Source of the DNA: an uncultured Eubacteriales bacterium
GTDB lineage: Bacteria; Bacillota; Clostridia; Oscillospirales; Oscillospiraceae
DNA length: 64,000 nt
NCBI GenBank assembly: GCA_900549485.1
Contig: UROG01000007.1
Span: 8,615 to 72,614, forward strand
Reading direction: 5' to 3'
Shown here piece by piece: positions 16,150-24,800 of this stretch. A model generated the notes under the pieces. It did no database searches, had not been told where the DNA came from, and was given only the letters and a program-made list of their open reading frames with translations. Both the position numbers and the translations under genes were made by a program. How positions within the stretch are numbered: the first letter of the stretch is position 1; the number at the start of each line of letters is the position of its first letter.

Positions 16150-17235
16150 ATGAAAAACAACGTAAGAAAAATCCTTGCGGCGCTCTGCGCCATAGCGCTT
16201 GTATTTGCCCTGACCGGCTGCGTGAAAGCCGAACAGCCCGCACAGACCGAACCCGAAGCCGTGACCGAGGCTCCGGCGGCGGAGGAAACGACGGAAGCAA
16301 AAAGCTTCAAGGTCGGTATCTGCAACTATGTGGACGATGCATCCCTAAACCAGATAGTGGAAAACATCCGCACTCGGTTTGAGGCCGCCTCGGCGGAAAA
16401 AGGCATTGAGATCGAGGTGCTGTATGATAACTGCAATGCCGACGCCGCTGTAATGGAGCAGATAATTTCCAACTTCATCGCCGAAAAGGTCGATCTGATG
16501 ATCGGCGTCGCCACTCCCGTTGCGATGCGTATGCAGGCGCTGACTGAGGATAATCAGATACCGGTCGTCTTTGCCGCTGTATCCGATCCCACGGGCGCGG
16601 GACTTGTCGAGAGTATGGAATACCCCGGCTATAACGTGACCGGCACCTCCGACTATCTTGATACAAATTCTGTCATGAACCTTATATTTGCGCTCAAACC
16701 TGAGGCGAAGAAGATAGGTCTTCTCTACGATGTCGGGCAGGATTCTTCCACGGACGCTATAAAGAAGGCAAAAGCCGCGCTTGAGGAAAAAGGCGTTGAG
16801 GTCGTCGAGCACACCGGTGCCAATACCGACGAGATCATTCTTGCCGCACAGGCAATGGTCAGCGACGGCGTGGACGCCGTGTTTACCCCCACCGACAACA
16901 CCGTTATGACGGCGGAGCTTGCTATATATGAGATACTCGCTAACGCCGGCATTCCCCACTTCACCGGGGCGGATTCCTTCGCGCTCAACGGCGCGTTCCT
17001 CGGCTACGGCGTTGACTACGCAAAGCTTGGCGCGGAGACGGCAGATATGGCCGTTGAGGTGCTTCTCGGCGAGGGTCCGGCCGTAATGGGCGTCAGAACC
17101 TTTGACAACGGTACTGCGACTGTCAACACGGAGACATGCGAAAAGCTGGGCTACGGCTTTGATGAGGTGAAGGAGCTGTTTGCACCTTACTGCACACAGG
17201 TAAATCCCATTGCCACCGCGGAAAGCTTCTCGTAA
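16150..17235 (+). CDS. trpX: ABC substrate-binding lipoprotein, TrpX-like (copy 1)
   Basis: A 361-residue binding protein of the ABC_sub_bind (DUF534-type) family. The signal peptide ends in lipobox LTGC, then an Ala/Glu/Thr/Pro-rich linker, then the periplasmic-binding fold with 'VGICNYVDDASLNQIV' and 'DAVFTPTDNTVMTAEL'. This family imports tryptophan or related compounds in Gram-positive bacteria. The T-box in front supports tryptophan. GGAGG lies ten bases before ATG 16150. It is the first of three genes. A second full copy is at 33645. The trpX symbol follows family and regulation, not a ligand test. Confidence 0.85.
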   Translation: MKNNVRKILAALCAIALVFALTGCVKAEQPAQTEPEAVTEAPAAEETTEAKSFKVGICNYVDDASLNQIVENIRTRFEAASAEKGIEIEVLYDNCNADAAVMEQIISNFIAEKVDLMIGVATPVAMRMQALTEDNQIPVVFAAVSDPTGAGLVESMEYPGYNVTGTSDYLDTNSVMNLIFALKPEAKKIGLLYDVGQDSSTDAIKKAKAALEEKGVEVVEHTGANTDEIILAAQAMVSDGVDAVFTPTDNTVMTAELAIYEILANAGIPHFTGADSFALNGAFLGYGVDYAKLGAETADMAVEVLLGEGPAVMGVRTFDNGTATVNTETCEKLGYGFDEVKELFAPYCTQVNPIATAESFS

Positions 17236-17249
17236 AGAGGTTGATATAA

Positions 17250-18182
17250 ATGGACGTTTCTTCCGCGCTTGCCCTTGGGCAGACTGCGCTTGAGCTTGGC
17301 CTTTTCTGCTCGCTTACGGTTCTGGCGCTGTTTCTTAGTTATAATATGCTCAACGTCTGCGATCTTTCGACTGACGGCTGCTTTACTCTCGGCGCGGCCG
17401 TCGGCGCGTCGGTCGCAATCTCCGGACACCCGCTGCTGTCCATACCCGCGGCGATGGCGGCGGGCGTCTGCTCGGGCTATGTCACATCCTTTTTGCAGAC
17501 CCGCGCCGGGATAAACAGCCTGCTTGCCGGTATAATCGTCAATACGGGGCTGTACTCCGTAAATATCGCCGTGATGGGCGGCGCGTCGCTTCTCAACATG
17601 AATAAGACGGAGACGGTTTTCACGATGATGAAAGCCGCCCTCGCCGGAGGCATGCTTGAAAAGCAGTATAAGCTCATCGTCGGGCTTATCGCCGCCGCAC
17701 TTGTCATACTGTTCCTGTCGTTTTTCCTGAAAACGCGGCTTGGCCTTGCCATACGCGCTACCGGCAACAATCCGGACATGGTGCGGTCGTCTTCAATAAA
17801 TCCGGTGTTTACGACAACGGTCGGACTTTGCATAGCCAATTCGTTCACCGCCCTTTCCGGATGCCTGCTTGCCCAATCGCAGAAGGCGCTTGACATAAAT
17901 ATCGGCACGGGCATGGTCACGATCGCGCTTGCCTCGCTGCTTATCGGCGGCACGGTCATGGGCAAAGGCAGCATCACGAAGCGTGCGGTCGGCGCTGTGC
18001 TCGGCGCGGTGATCTTCCGCCTTGTGTACGCCCTTGCATTGCGGCTTGAAATGCCGTCGTATATGCTCAAGCTCGTCTCGGCGGTGATAGTTATCCTTGC
18101 GATCTCCCTGCCGTATCTCAGGCAGAGAATGCCGGAGATAAAGCGCCGCCTTACCCACGGAAAGGAGGCGCGGAATGCTTGA
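17250..18182 (+). CDS. trpY: ABC transporter permease, TrpY-like (copy 1)
   Basis: A 310-residue membrane protein of the branched-chain-type (BPD_transp_2) permease family, with eight to ten hydrophobic spans. The characteristic blocks are 'DLSTDGCFTLGAAVGA' early and 'GLAIRATGNNPDMVRSSSIN' in the cytoplasmic loop. It starts 14 bp after the binding-protein stop and overlaps the ATPase gene by eight bases, so the set is one operon. Confidence 0.88.
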   Translation: MDVSSALALGQTALELGLFCSLTVLALFLSYNMLNVCDLSTDGCFTLGAAVGASVAISGHPLLSIPAAMAAGVCSGYVTSFLQTRAGINSLLAGIIVNTGLYSVNIAVMGGASLLNMNKTETVFTMMKAALAGGMLEKQYKLIVGLIAAALVILFLSFFLKTRLGLAIRATGNNPDMVRSSSINPVFTTTVGLCIANSFTALSGCLLAQSQKALDINIGTGMVTIALASLLIGGTVMGKGSITKRAVGAVLGAVIFRLVYALALRLEMPSYMLKLVSAVIVILAISLPYLRQRMPEIKRRLTHGKEARNA

Positions 18183-18960
18183 ACTGAATAAAATATCCAA
18201 AACCTTCAACCCCGGCACGGTAAACGAGAAAAAGGCGCTTTCCGATTTTTCGCTCACGCTGTCCGACGGCGATTTTGTTACCGTTATCGGTGCGAACGGC
18301 GCGGGCAAGTCAACGCTCTTCAACGCGATAAGCGGGAGATTTCTGACCGACAGCGGCAGTATAATCCTCGACGGCAAGGACATAACCTTTATGCCGGAGT
18401 ATAAGCGCGCACACGTGATAGGCCGCCTCTTTCAGGACCCCATGCTTGGCACGTCGCCGGGAATGACCATTGAGGAGAATCTGAGCATGGCGGCAAAGCG
18501 CGGCGGCTGGTTTTCGCGTATCACGAAGGCTGACAGACAGTTTTTCCGCGAAAAGCTTGCCATGCTCGGCATGGGGCTTGAGGACAGACTGACACAGCCT
18601 GTCGGACTGCTTTCCGGCGGACAGCGGCAGGCGCTGACGCTCATGATGGCGACAATAGTCCCGCCGCAGCTTCTCCTGCTGGATGAGCATACCGCCGCGC
18701 TTGATCCGGCAGCCGCCGAAAAGGTGCTTGCGGTAACGAAAAGCATAGTCGCCGAGAACAGGATAACCTGCATGATGATAACCCACAATATGCAGTCGGC
18801 TCTGGAGCTTGGCAGCAGGACGCTCATGATGGACATGGGCAATATTATCATGGACGTGAGCGGGGAGGAGCGAGCTGGCATGACGGTTCAGGACTTCCTC
18901 GACCGTTTTCACAGCTGTGTCGGGAAAAACCTCGATAACGACAGAATGCTGATGGTCTGA
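18175..18960 (+). CDS. trpZ: ABC transporter ATPase, TrpZ-like (copy 1)
   Basis: A 261-residue ATPase. Walker A is GANGAGKS, the signature is LSGGQRQALTL, and Walker B is LLLLDEHTAALDP. The His in DEHTAALD instead of the common Pro is shared with the second copy at 35685 and is typical of this subfamily. It completes the T-box-controlled operon. Confidence 0.9.
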   Translation: MLELNKISKTFNPGTVNEKKALSDFSLTLSDGDFVTVIGANGAGKSTLFNAISGRFLTDSGSIILDGKDITFMPEYKRAHVIGRLFQDPMLGTSPGMTIEENLSMAAKRGGWFSRITKADRQFFREKLAMLGMGLEDRLTQPVGLLSGGQRQALTLMMATIVPPQLLLLDEHTAALDPAAAEKVLAVTKSIVAENRITCMMITHNMQSALELGSRTLMMDMGNIIMDVSGEERAGMTVQDFLDRFHSCVGKNLDNDRMLMV

Positions 18961-18980
18961 ATTATATCAATAAAATGGAA

Positions 18981-19025
18981 ATCAGCCTGTCAAAGAACCT
19001 CAATGATGTTCTTTGACAGGCTGAT
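18981..19025. repeat. Perfect 18-bp hairpin after trpZ copy 1
   Basis: atcagcctgtcaaagaac pairs with gttctttgacaggctgat. No T-run follows directly, so it may protect the 3' end while the next hairpin terminates. Its caaagaacctcaatga centre resembles the hairpin at 34711-34745 in the paralogous operon. Confidence 0.7.
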
Positions 19026-19033
19026 AAGCCGAG

Positions 19034-19057
19034 TCCGCCGAAGGGCGGATTTTTTTA
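19034..19057 (+). terminator. Intrinsic terminator of trpXYZ copy 1
   Basis: tccgcc-gaag-ggcgga is followed by eight T. It ends the operon just before the dispersed repeat. Confidence 0.85.
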
Positions 19058-19058
19058 T

Positions 19059-19087
19059 GGCTCTACCCCAACTATTGACATAGAACC
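19059..19087. repeat. Dispersed short repeat, copy 2
   Basis: Matches 1252-1280 over 29 bases with one difference. In copy 1 the sequence sits in a 12-bp inverted repeat; here the right flank has diverged (tagaaccagaatgaag), so only part of the palindrome remains. Both copies lie at a transcription-unit 3' end. Confidence 0.7.
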
Positions 19088-19117
19088 AGAATGAAGCTTT
19101 TTACGAGCTTTTATGCG

Positions 19118-19663
19118 TTATTCATCAAGACCGTCGTCGCAGATAAGGCCGTAACCGCCCTGATTGCGCTTGTAGACGACGGAGACGGCATCGTCTTCAT
19201 CCATATTCTTGAACACAAAGAACTCATGCCCAAGCAGGTTCATTTGCAGGATAGCTTCCTCGGCGGACATCGGCTTTATGGAGAAATGCTTGCTGCGGAC
19301 GATCCTGAATTCCTCTGCCTCCTCGTCGGCAGGAACGAAGGCAGGTACGGCTTCACGCTCCAATGCCCCCTCACGAAGCTTCTTCGCAAGACGGGTCTTG
19401 TTTCTGCGGATCTGGCGCTCTATCGCGGCGACGCCGGAGTCCACAGAGGCGTACATATCACTTGTAAGTTCGCTTGCCCTGTAATACATACCGTTGTTGT
19501 GGATGGTTATTTCGGCGAGGAAACGCCCCCGTTCGATACTGAACGTAACAAACGCCTCAGCCTCGGTTTTGAAGAACCTGTCAAGCTTACCTATCTTGCG
19601 TTCGCAATAAGCCCTCAGCTCCTCAGAAGAATCCATCTTTTTCTCGGTAAAAGTGAACTTCAT
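19118..19663 (-). CDS. hpf: Ribosome hibernation promoting factor, long form
   Basis: A 181-residue protein that pairs ribosomes into inactive 100S dimers in stationary phase. The N-terminal S30AE domain (about 1-100, with 'MDSSEELRAYCERKIGKLDRFF') is followed by a linker and the C-terminal dimerisation domain 'IVRSKHFSIKPMSAEEAILQMNLLGHEFFVFKN'. This two-domain length is typical of Firmicutes. AAAGGAG is well placed before ATG 19661-19663. Confidence 0.95.
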   Translation of the reverse strand: MKFTFTEKKMDSSEELRAYCERKIGKLDRFFKTEAEAFVTFSIERGRFLAEITIHNNGMYYRASELTSDMYASVDSGVAAIERQIRRNKTRLAKKLREGALEREAVPAFVPADEEAEEFRIVRSKHFSIKPMSAEEAILQMNLLGHEFFVFKNMDEDDAVSVVYKRNQGGYGLICDDGLDE

Positions 19664-19692
19664 ACTGCCAACTCCTTTCGATCATTGCGTAC

Positions 19693-19721
19693 CATATCAA
19701 AAGGCTCGTCCTTTTGATATG
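19693..19721 (-). promoter_or_regulatory. 12-bp palindrome in the hpf leader
   Basis: catatcaaaagg and ccttttgatatg flank a five-base loop, 30 bp upstream of the hpf start and next to a TAATAT that could be a -10 element. It could be an operator overlapping the start site or a leader hairpin. No regulator can be named. Confidence 0.5.
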
Positions 19722-19840
19722 TATATATTACCACATAATTACATCAAATTGAAGTCTTTTTTGTGAACATTGCAAAATACGTCATGTATAACAGACTTTC
19801 ATGGTGCTATTTGTATATTCATACAAAAATTCATATAAAA

Positions 19841-19885
19841 AGCCGCGGCTATCCGGCGCAGTCCTGTCAGCGCCTTGCCGCGGCT
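19841..19885. terminator. Bidirectional terminator after the PepSY gene
   Basis: agccgcggc and gccgcggct stems have an inner ggcgc/gcgcc pairing. There are five A before and five T after, so it can work on both strands. It lies directly after the PepSY stop. Confidence 0.75.
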
Positions 19886-19893
19886 CTTTTTGA

Positions 19894-20187
19894 TCAGTCT
19901 ATCTCGGTCCTTTTGTCAATGATCTCTCCGGTAGCGGGATCAAGGAGATACTTATACTCTGTAAAGCCGACCTCAAAATCGACCTCATATCTGGCGATGC
20001 CGTGTTCCTTCTCAAATTCGACGTCCGTGTCGGTAATTTCCGTCATGCTGACGCCCGCATCTGCAACAGCAATGCCAAGCGCCTCTTTCTTTGATATGTA
20101 CTTGCTGTTGAAGCTCCACACACAGTAACCTGTAATTGCGGCGGCAACAAGCACCACAGCGATAATGACAGTGATAACTTTTTTCAT
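19894..20187 (-). CDS. PepSY-domain protein, membrane anchored
   Basis: A 97-residue protein with an N-terminal signal-anchor (VITVIIAVVLVAAAITGYCV) and one PepSY domain ('ISKKEALGIAVADAGVSMTEI' then 'ARYEVDFEVGFTEYKYLLDPATGEI'). PepSY domains often inhibit or regulate secreted peptidases. Exact function is unknown. It stands alone between terminators. Confidence 0.8.
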   Translation of the reverse strand: MKKVITVIIAVVLVAAAITGYCVWSFNSKYISKKEALGIAVADAGVSMTEITDTDVEFEKEHGIARYEVDFEVGFTEYKYLLDPATGEIIDKRTEID

Positions 20188-20288
20188 ACTTCTCTTTTTC
20201 CTTTCTTTTTGCTTCCATATAATGGATGCATCTCTCTCGGAAAAGTTACAGCTTTATCAAAGTTTTTTTAATATTTTTTTACGAACCG

Positions 20289-20960
20289 TCAGCCCGCGAA
20301 ATGCATTGCCGTGGCTTTCAGCATTTCATTGTGTTCATCTATCTTTATGGCGTTCCACTGCTCCTGCGTGCCGGAATAGTATATATCCTTGAGCGCGGTG
20401 CAGCCTGAAAACACATCTATGCCGATGACCGTCACACTGACCGGTATCGCAGCGCCGGTAAGCCCCACGCAGTCGGAAAAGGCAACGTTGCCTATGCTCT
20501 CAACACCGGCGGGAAGCGTAATGCCCGTAAGACTGTCGCAGCTGAAAAACGCGGCGTCCCCGATGCTTTTAACACCCGTTCCAGCAATCAGCTCCGTAAG
20601 GCTGTCGCAGTTAAAAAACGCAAAGGCGCCTATGCTCTCCAGTCCTTCGGGTATCGTTACGCTTACAAGGGCGCTGCACTCGGCAAATGCGAAATCGCTG
20701 ATATCCGTCACGCCCGCTTCGATTTTAACGCCGAGGATAAACGGTTTGTATATTTCCCACGGAGCGGCTGCTTTTTCCGAGTATTCTTCCATTTTTCCCG
20801 TCCCGCTGACAGTGAGTATTCCCGTATCGCTCAGCGACCATGTTAGATTATCGCCGCACGTGCTGGAGTCGGTTTCGGAAGCGAACGCCGACGGCATAAG
20901 CGATAAACACAGGGCAAAGACTATAAACAGGGCAAAATACTTTCCGGATACTCTTTTCAT
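20289..20960 (-). CDS. Secreted leucine-rich repeat protein (BspA type)
   Basis: A 223-residue protein with a cleavable signal peptide ending near 'LMPSAFASE'. After a short domain beginning 'CGDNLTWSLSDTGILTVSG' come about five tandem LRR_5 repeats of the form 'GVESIGNVAFSDCVGLTG'. The closing block 'DIYYSGTQEQWNAI' is frequently seen at the end of such arrays. There is no LPXTG or SLH anchor, so it should be secreted. BspA-like repeats mediate surface or host interactions. GGAG before ATG 20958-20960 decides the start over one eleven codons upstream. Confidence 0.85.
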   Translation of the reverse strand: MKRVSGKYFALFIVFALCLSLMPSAFASETDSSTCGDNLTWSLSDTGILTVSGTGKMEEYSEKAAAPWEIYKPFILGVKIEAGVTDISDFAFAECSALVSVTIPEGLESIGAFAFFNCDSLTELIAGTGVKSIGDAAFFSCDSLTGITLPAGVESIGNVAFSDCVGLTGAAIPVSVTVIGIDVFSGCTALKDIYYSGTQEQWNAIKIDEHNEMLKATAMHFAG

Positions 20961-21022
20961 GCGGTGCTCTCCTTTTCGGGTCATATAAGTCAATTCTAAA
21001 GCGGTGTCAAACGCGTTCGTTT

Positions 21023-21637
21023 TTATCCCATAAGTTGTTCGACGACGGAATCATAGATTTTGTTCGCCTCCGGAACAAATTTTTCGAGCATGGCACGGAT
21101 CTTTCCGTTCATCTCCTCTGCGGCGGCTCTGTCTTTCATAAGGCGCGTGTTGACATAGACGTTCAGCGCCGCCGCCCTCAGCGCCGCCCTGCACAGCTCC
21201 GCCCCGCATCCCGCGTCGGAAACGGCAAGAGAGCTGCCGAGGAGCGCAAAGCGCTCCATAAGCTCTATTGCGCGGCAGCTTATTTCCGCGATCTCCATCG
21301 GTGCGGAAGCGGCAAGAGCAAGACAGCTTTCCATTACCGCATCGCGCTCCGGCGCGTCCTTCGGCATGGCATAGGCGCGGCTCAGAGGCTCAAAGCACTC
21401 TGCGTCGGCATCGACAAGCTCAAGAAGGCGCTCTTGTATCCGCTTGGCCTGTGCGGTTATTTCACGCAGTTCAGGCTCATTCGCGGCATATTTCTTTTTT
21501 CCTATCGTAAGACTTCCGACCATCACGCCAAGTCCCGCCCCGAGTGCGGAAACAAGCGCGCTCACACCTCCGCCGCCCGGAACGGGCGCGGAAGAGGCTA
21601 GTGCGTCGCTGAAATCATTTATTGTCATTTCTCTCAT
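21023..21637 (-). CDS. Cyclodeaminase / cyclohydrolase family protein (FTCD C-terminal type)
   Basis: A 204-residue, mostly helical protein matching the formimidoyl-THF cyclodeaminase domain. The glycine-rich N-terminal motif 'SSAPVPGGGGVSALVSALGAGLG' is diagnostic. As a single domain it may act as formiminotetrahydrofolate cyclodeaminase or methenyl-THF cyclohydrolase. No folate or histidine-degradation neighbours are present, so the pathway is uncertain. Confidence 0.85.
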   Translation of the reverse strand: MREMTINDFSDALASSAPVPGGGGVSALVSALGAGLGVMVGSLTIGKKKYAANEPELREITAQAKRIQERLLELVDADAECFEPLSRAYAMPKDAPERDAVMESCLALAASAPMEIAEISCRAIELMERFALLGSSLAVSDAGCGAELCRAALRAAALNVYVNTRLMKDRAAAEEMNGKIRAMLEKFVPEANKIYDSVVEQLMG

Positions 21638-21843
21638 AAAATATATACCTTAAAAAACTGTGGTCATCAAATTTTGTGTGCCTTGTCAACAGACCCGGCC
21701 GTCAGAAAAGCTTCGTCTGTTTGACCAATAAAATTATAACCGCCGGCGCCTGACCTGTCAATCGCGGCACAGCGCTGTTTTTTGCATATACTCGGAAAAA
21801 TCGGGAAAAATGTGTGCAAATACTGTTTTTCGGAGAGAGGCAA

Positions 21844-24800
21844 ATGGGTATATACAGAGCTGATATGTACATTGACGATGACAAGCTGTACGATTACGCC
21901 GCAAACACGGCAAAGCTCATATCGTCATTGCGTGAAGACGGCTGCATCGGCGCCGCAGGGACTATAAAAAGAGCATATCACGGCGTCAGAAAATGCCATG
22001 ACGAGATAAGCCGCAGATATGCCTCCGTTGCCTCCCCTCCCAAAAGCTGTGATTGGATAATGGACAACTTCTATATGGTGCAGAGAGAGTACGCCTCGGT
22101 TCTCCCCTCCGTCCTGCGTGCGTCATATGTCCGCAGCTGTGCGGAGGGGCTTCTCCCGCTCTATATGTGCCGCACGCTGCTTTTATGCAGCGGCGGGGCA
22201 GTCTCGGAAAAGCGTCTGTCCTCATTTCTCACCGGATTCCAGTCCGTTCTTGTGCTCAGACGTTCCGAGCTTGAGCTTATTCCCGCCATGCTTCCGGCAG
22301 CGATCATAATAAATCTTTCGGAAATTCTCGGCGAAATGCGCTCCTCCGCCGAGCCTGACAGCTATGCGGACAGTCTTGAAGCCCTTTTTTCTACGCTCAG
22401 GCTCTTTTCCGTGATCGACACGGCAAAGCTTATTTCAAAGGCCGATGTACCCGACAGGATACTGCGTTCCGACCCTACCGGTGAATACGGAAAAATGGAC
22501 AGCGGCACACGTCAGGCATATCTGCGCCGTCTCCAGCAGCTTGCAAGAAAAGAGCGCCTTGACGAGCACATATACGCCTCACGCCTCATCGAAAAGGCAA
22601 GAGAACGGGATGTGCATATAGGGACGCTCCTATTTGAGCAAAAGGACGGCAGCGGCGGGCTTTATATCTGCGCCAACATCCTGCTGACGCTGTTTATCGC
22701 GTTTATTCCCGGCTTTGCCTACCGCAGCTTCCTGTCCTCGCTGCTGTTGATCCTGCCGGTATCCGAGCTTGTGAAAGCGCTTATCGACTTCACGCTCTCC
22801 CGCTTTGTAAGGGCAAAGCGGCTTTTCAGGATGGAGACGGAAAACGGCATACCGCCGGAGGGAAAAACCATAGTCGTCGTGTCGGCTCTCATAGGGGACA
22901 TAGACGGTGCGGACAGACTTGAGCAGCTTTATCATGCCTGCAAGAGCGAAGGAAGCGCCCTTTCTTTCGGGCTTCTTGCCGATCTTCCCGCAGCGCAGAC
23001 ACAGGAGCTTCCGGAGGACGCGGCGTCGCTTGCAAAGTTAAGACGCTCCGTTGCGGGGCTTAATCTCAAATACGGAAACCGATTCTATCTTTTTACGCGC
23101 AAGCGCCGCTTCGACGGGGAGAAATTCACTCCGCACGAGCGCAAGCGCGGCGCGATAACAGAGCTTGCAAAGCTTCTTTGCGAAAAGGAAAACGAGCTTA
23201 CCGTCACCGGCGATAAGGACGCTCTTGCAGGAACAAAATACATCCTCACGCTTGACAGCGATACGCTTATATATCCCGGCAGTATAGGCGAGCTTGTGGG
23301 CGCGATCCTTCACCCGCTCAACCGTCCCGTCGTGGACAGGGCGAAAAAGCGCGTTGCCGCCGGTCACGCCGTTATCCATCCGCGTATCGACACGGAGCTG
23401 AGAAGCGCCTGCGAAACCGATTTTGCCCTGATTTTCGCCGGAAGCGGCGGGTGCGACCCTTACGGCGCCGTCGCCGGTGAGCTTTATATGGACGCGTTCG
23501 GAAGCGGCGGTTTTGCCGGCAAGGGGCTTATCGACGCGCACGCGTTTCTTGAGTGTACCGGAGATTTTCCGAAGGGACGTATTCTCAGTCACGACGCGCC
23601 CGAGGGGGCGGTGCTGCGCGGGGCGTATATGGGCGACGCGGAGTTTTCGGACGCGTTCCCGTTTCTCCCTCTTGCATGGTACAAGCGTCTGCACCGCTGG
23701 ATACGGGGCGATTGGCAGAACATCGCCTTCATCTTCGCTCCCGATCTCAGAGATATCGACCGCTGGCGGCTTTTCGACAATCTGCGCCGCAGTCTTATAG
23801 CGCCCGCAACGTTTATTGCCATCCTCGCGGGGCTTTTCGGAAGCGGGATAGGGCTTCGGCTCGCGGCGGGCGCGGCTGTGCTGTCGCTTCTCAGCGGGCT
23901 TTTGCTGTCCATGCTTGAGAGCAGCATGAAGCACCGTGAGCATATCCCGCTGCGCCGCCACACAAGGCTTCTCAGCGGCATGGGCGGCGCAATTATCCAG
24001 GCTTTCATAAGGCTGTGGCTTCTGCCGTATGAGGCGTGGGTATCCCTCAGCGCCATAGTCACGGCGCTCTGGCGTATGCTCATCAGCCGGAAAAAGCTTC
24101 TGCAATGGCAGACTGCCGCCGCCTCCCTCGGTGAGGGCGGATTTGCCGCGCATGTACGCGCAATGTGGCCCGCCGTACTCGTCGGCGTAGTACTCATGGC
24201 GCTGTGCGGATCGGTCATGGGCAAATCCGCAGGACTGATGTGGCTTCTATCCCCCGCCGCAGCGGCCGCTCTCGCCCTGCCGTCGGGCAGCATAGATACG
24301 CTTCCCGACACGGAAAAGAATTATCTGCGTGAAGCGTCAAGGCGGGGCTATAAATATTTCAGCACATTCTTTACCCCTGAGGATAACTTCCTCCCACCCG
24401 ATAATTTTCAGGAGCAGCCGCCCGTCGGTCTTGCGCACAGAACCTCGCCCACGAACATCTCTCTCGCCCTGTGTTCCGCCGTTTCGGGCTGCGACATGGG
24501 TTTTCTCAGCCCCGCGGACGCCGCTGAGAGTGTGGAGCGGATAATAGAAGCGCTCGAAAAAATGCCGCGCTTCAAGGGACATTTTTATAATTGGTACAAC
24601 ACGCGCACTCTTACACCGCTGACCCCCGCCTTTATTTCCACCGTAGACAGCGGCAACCTCTACGCCGGACTTGTTGTCGCAAAGGAAGCCATGCTTGAAG
24701 CAAACGAGCTGTCCCTTGCGATGAGAATCGCCGCGATAATGGAAAAAATGGACTTTTCGTTTCTCTTTGACAGCGAACGGCGGCTTTTCCACATCTGCTA

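Noticed and set aside
16326..16988. Minus-strand ORFs inside trpX copy 1
   Set aside because: The plus-strand lipoprotein has an RBS, lipobox and family fold; the antisense frames have none.
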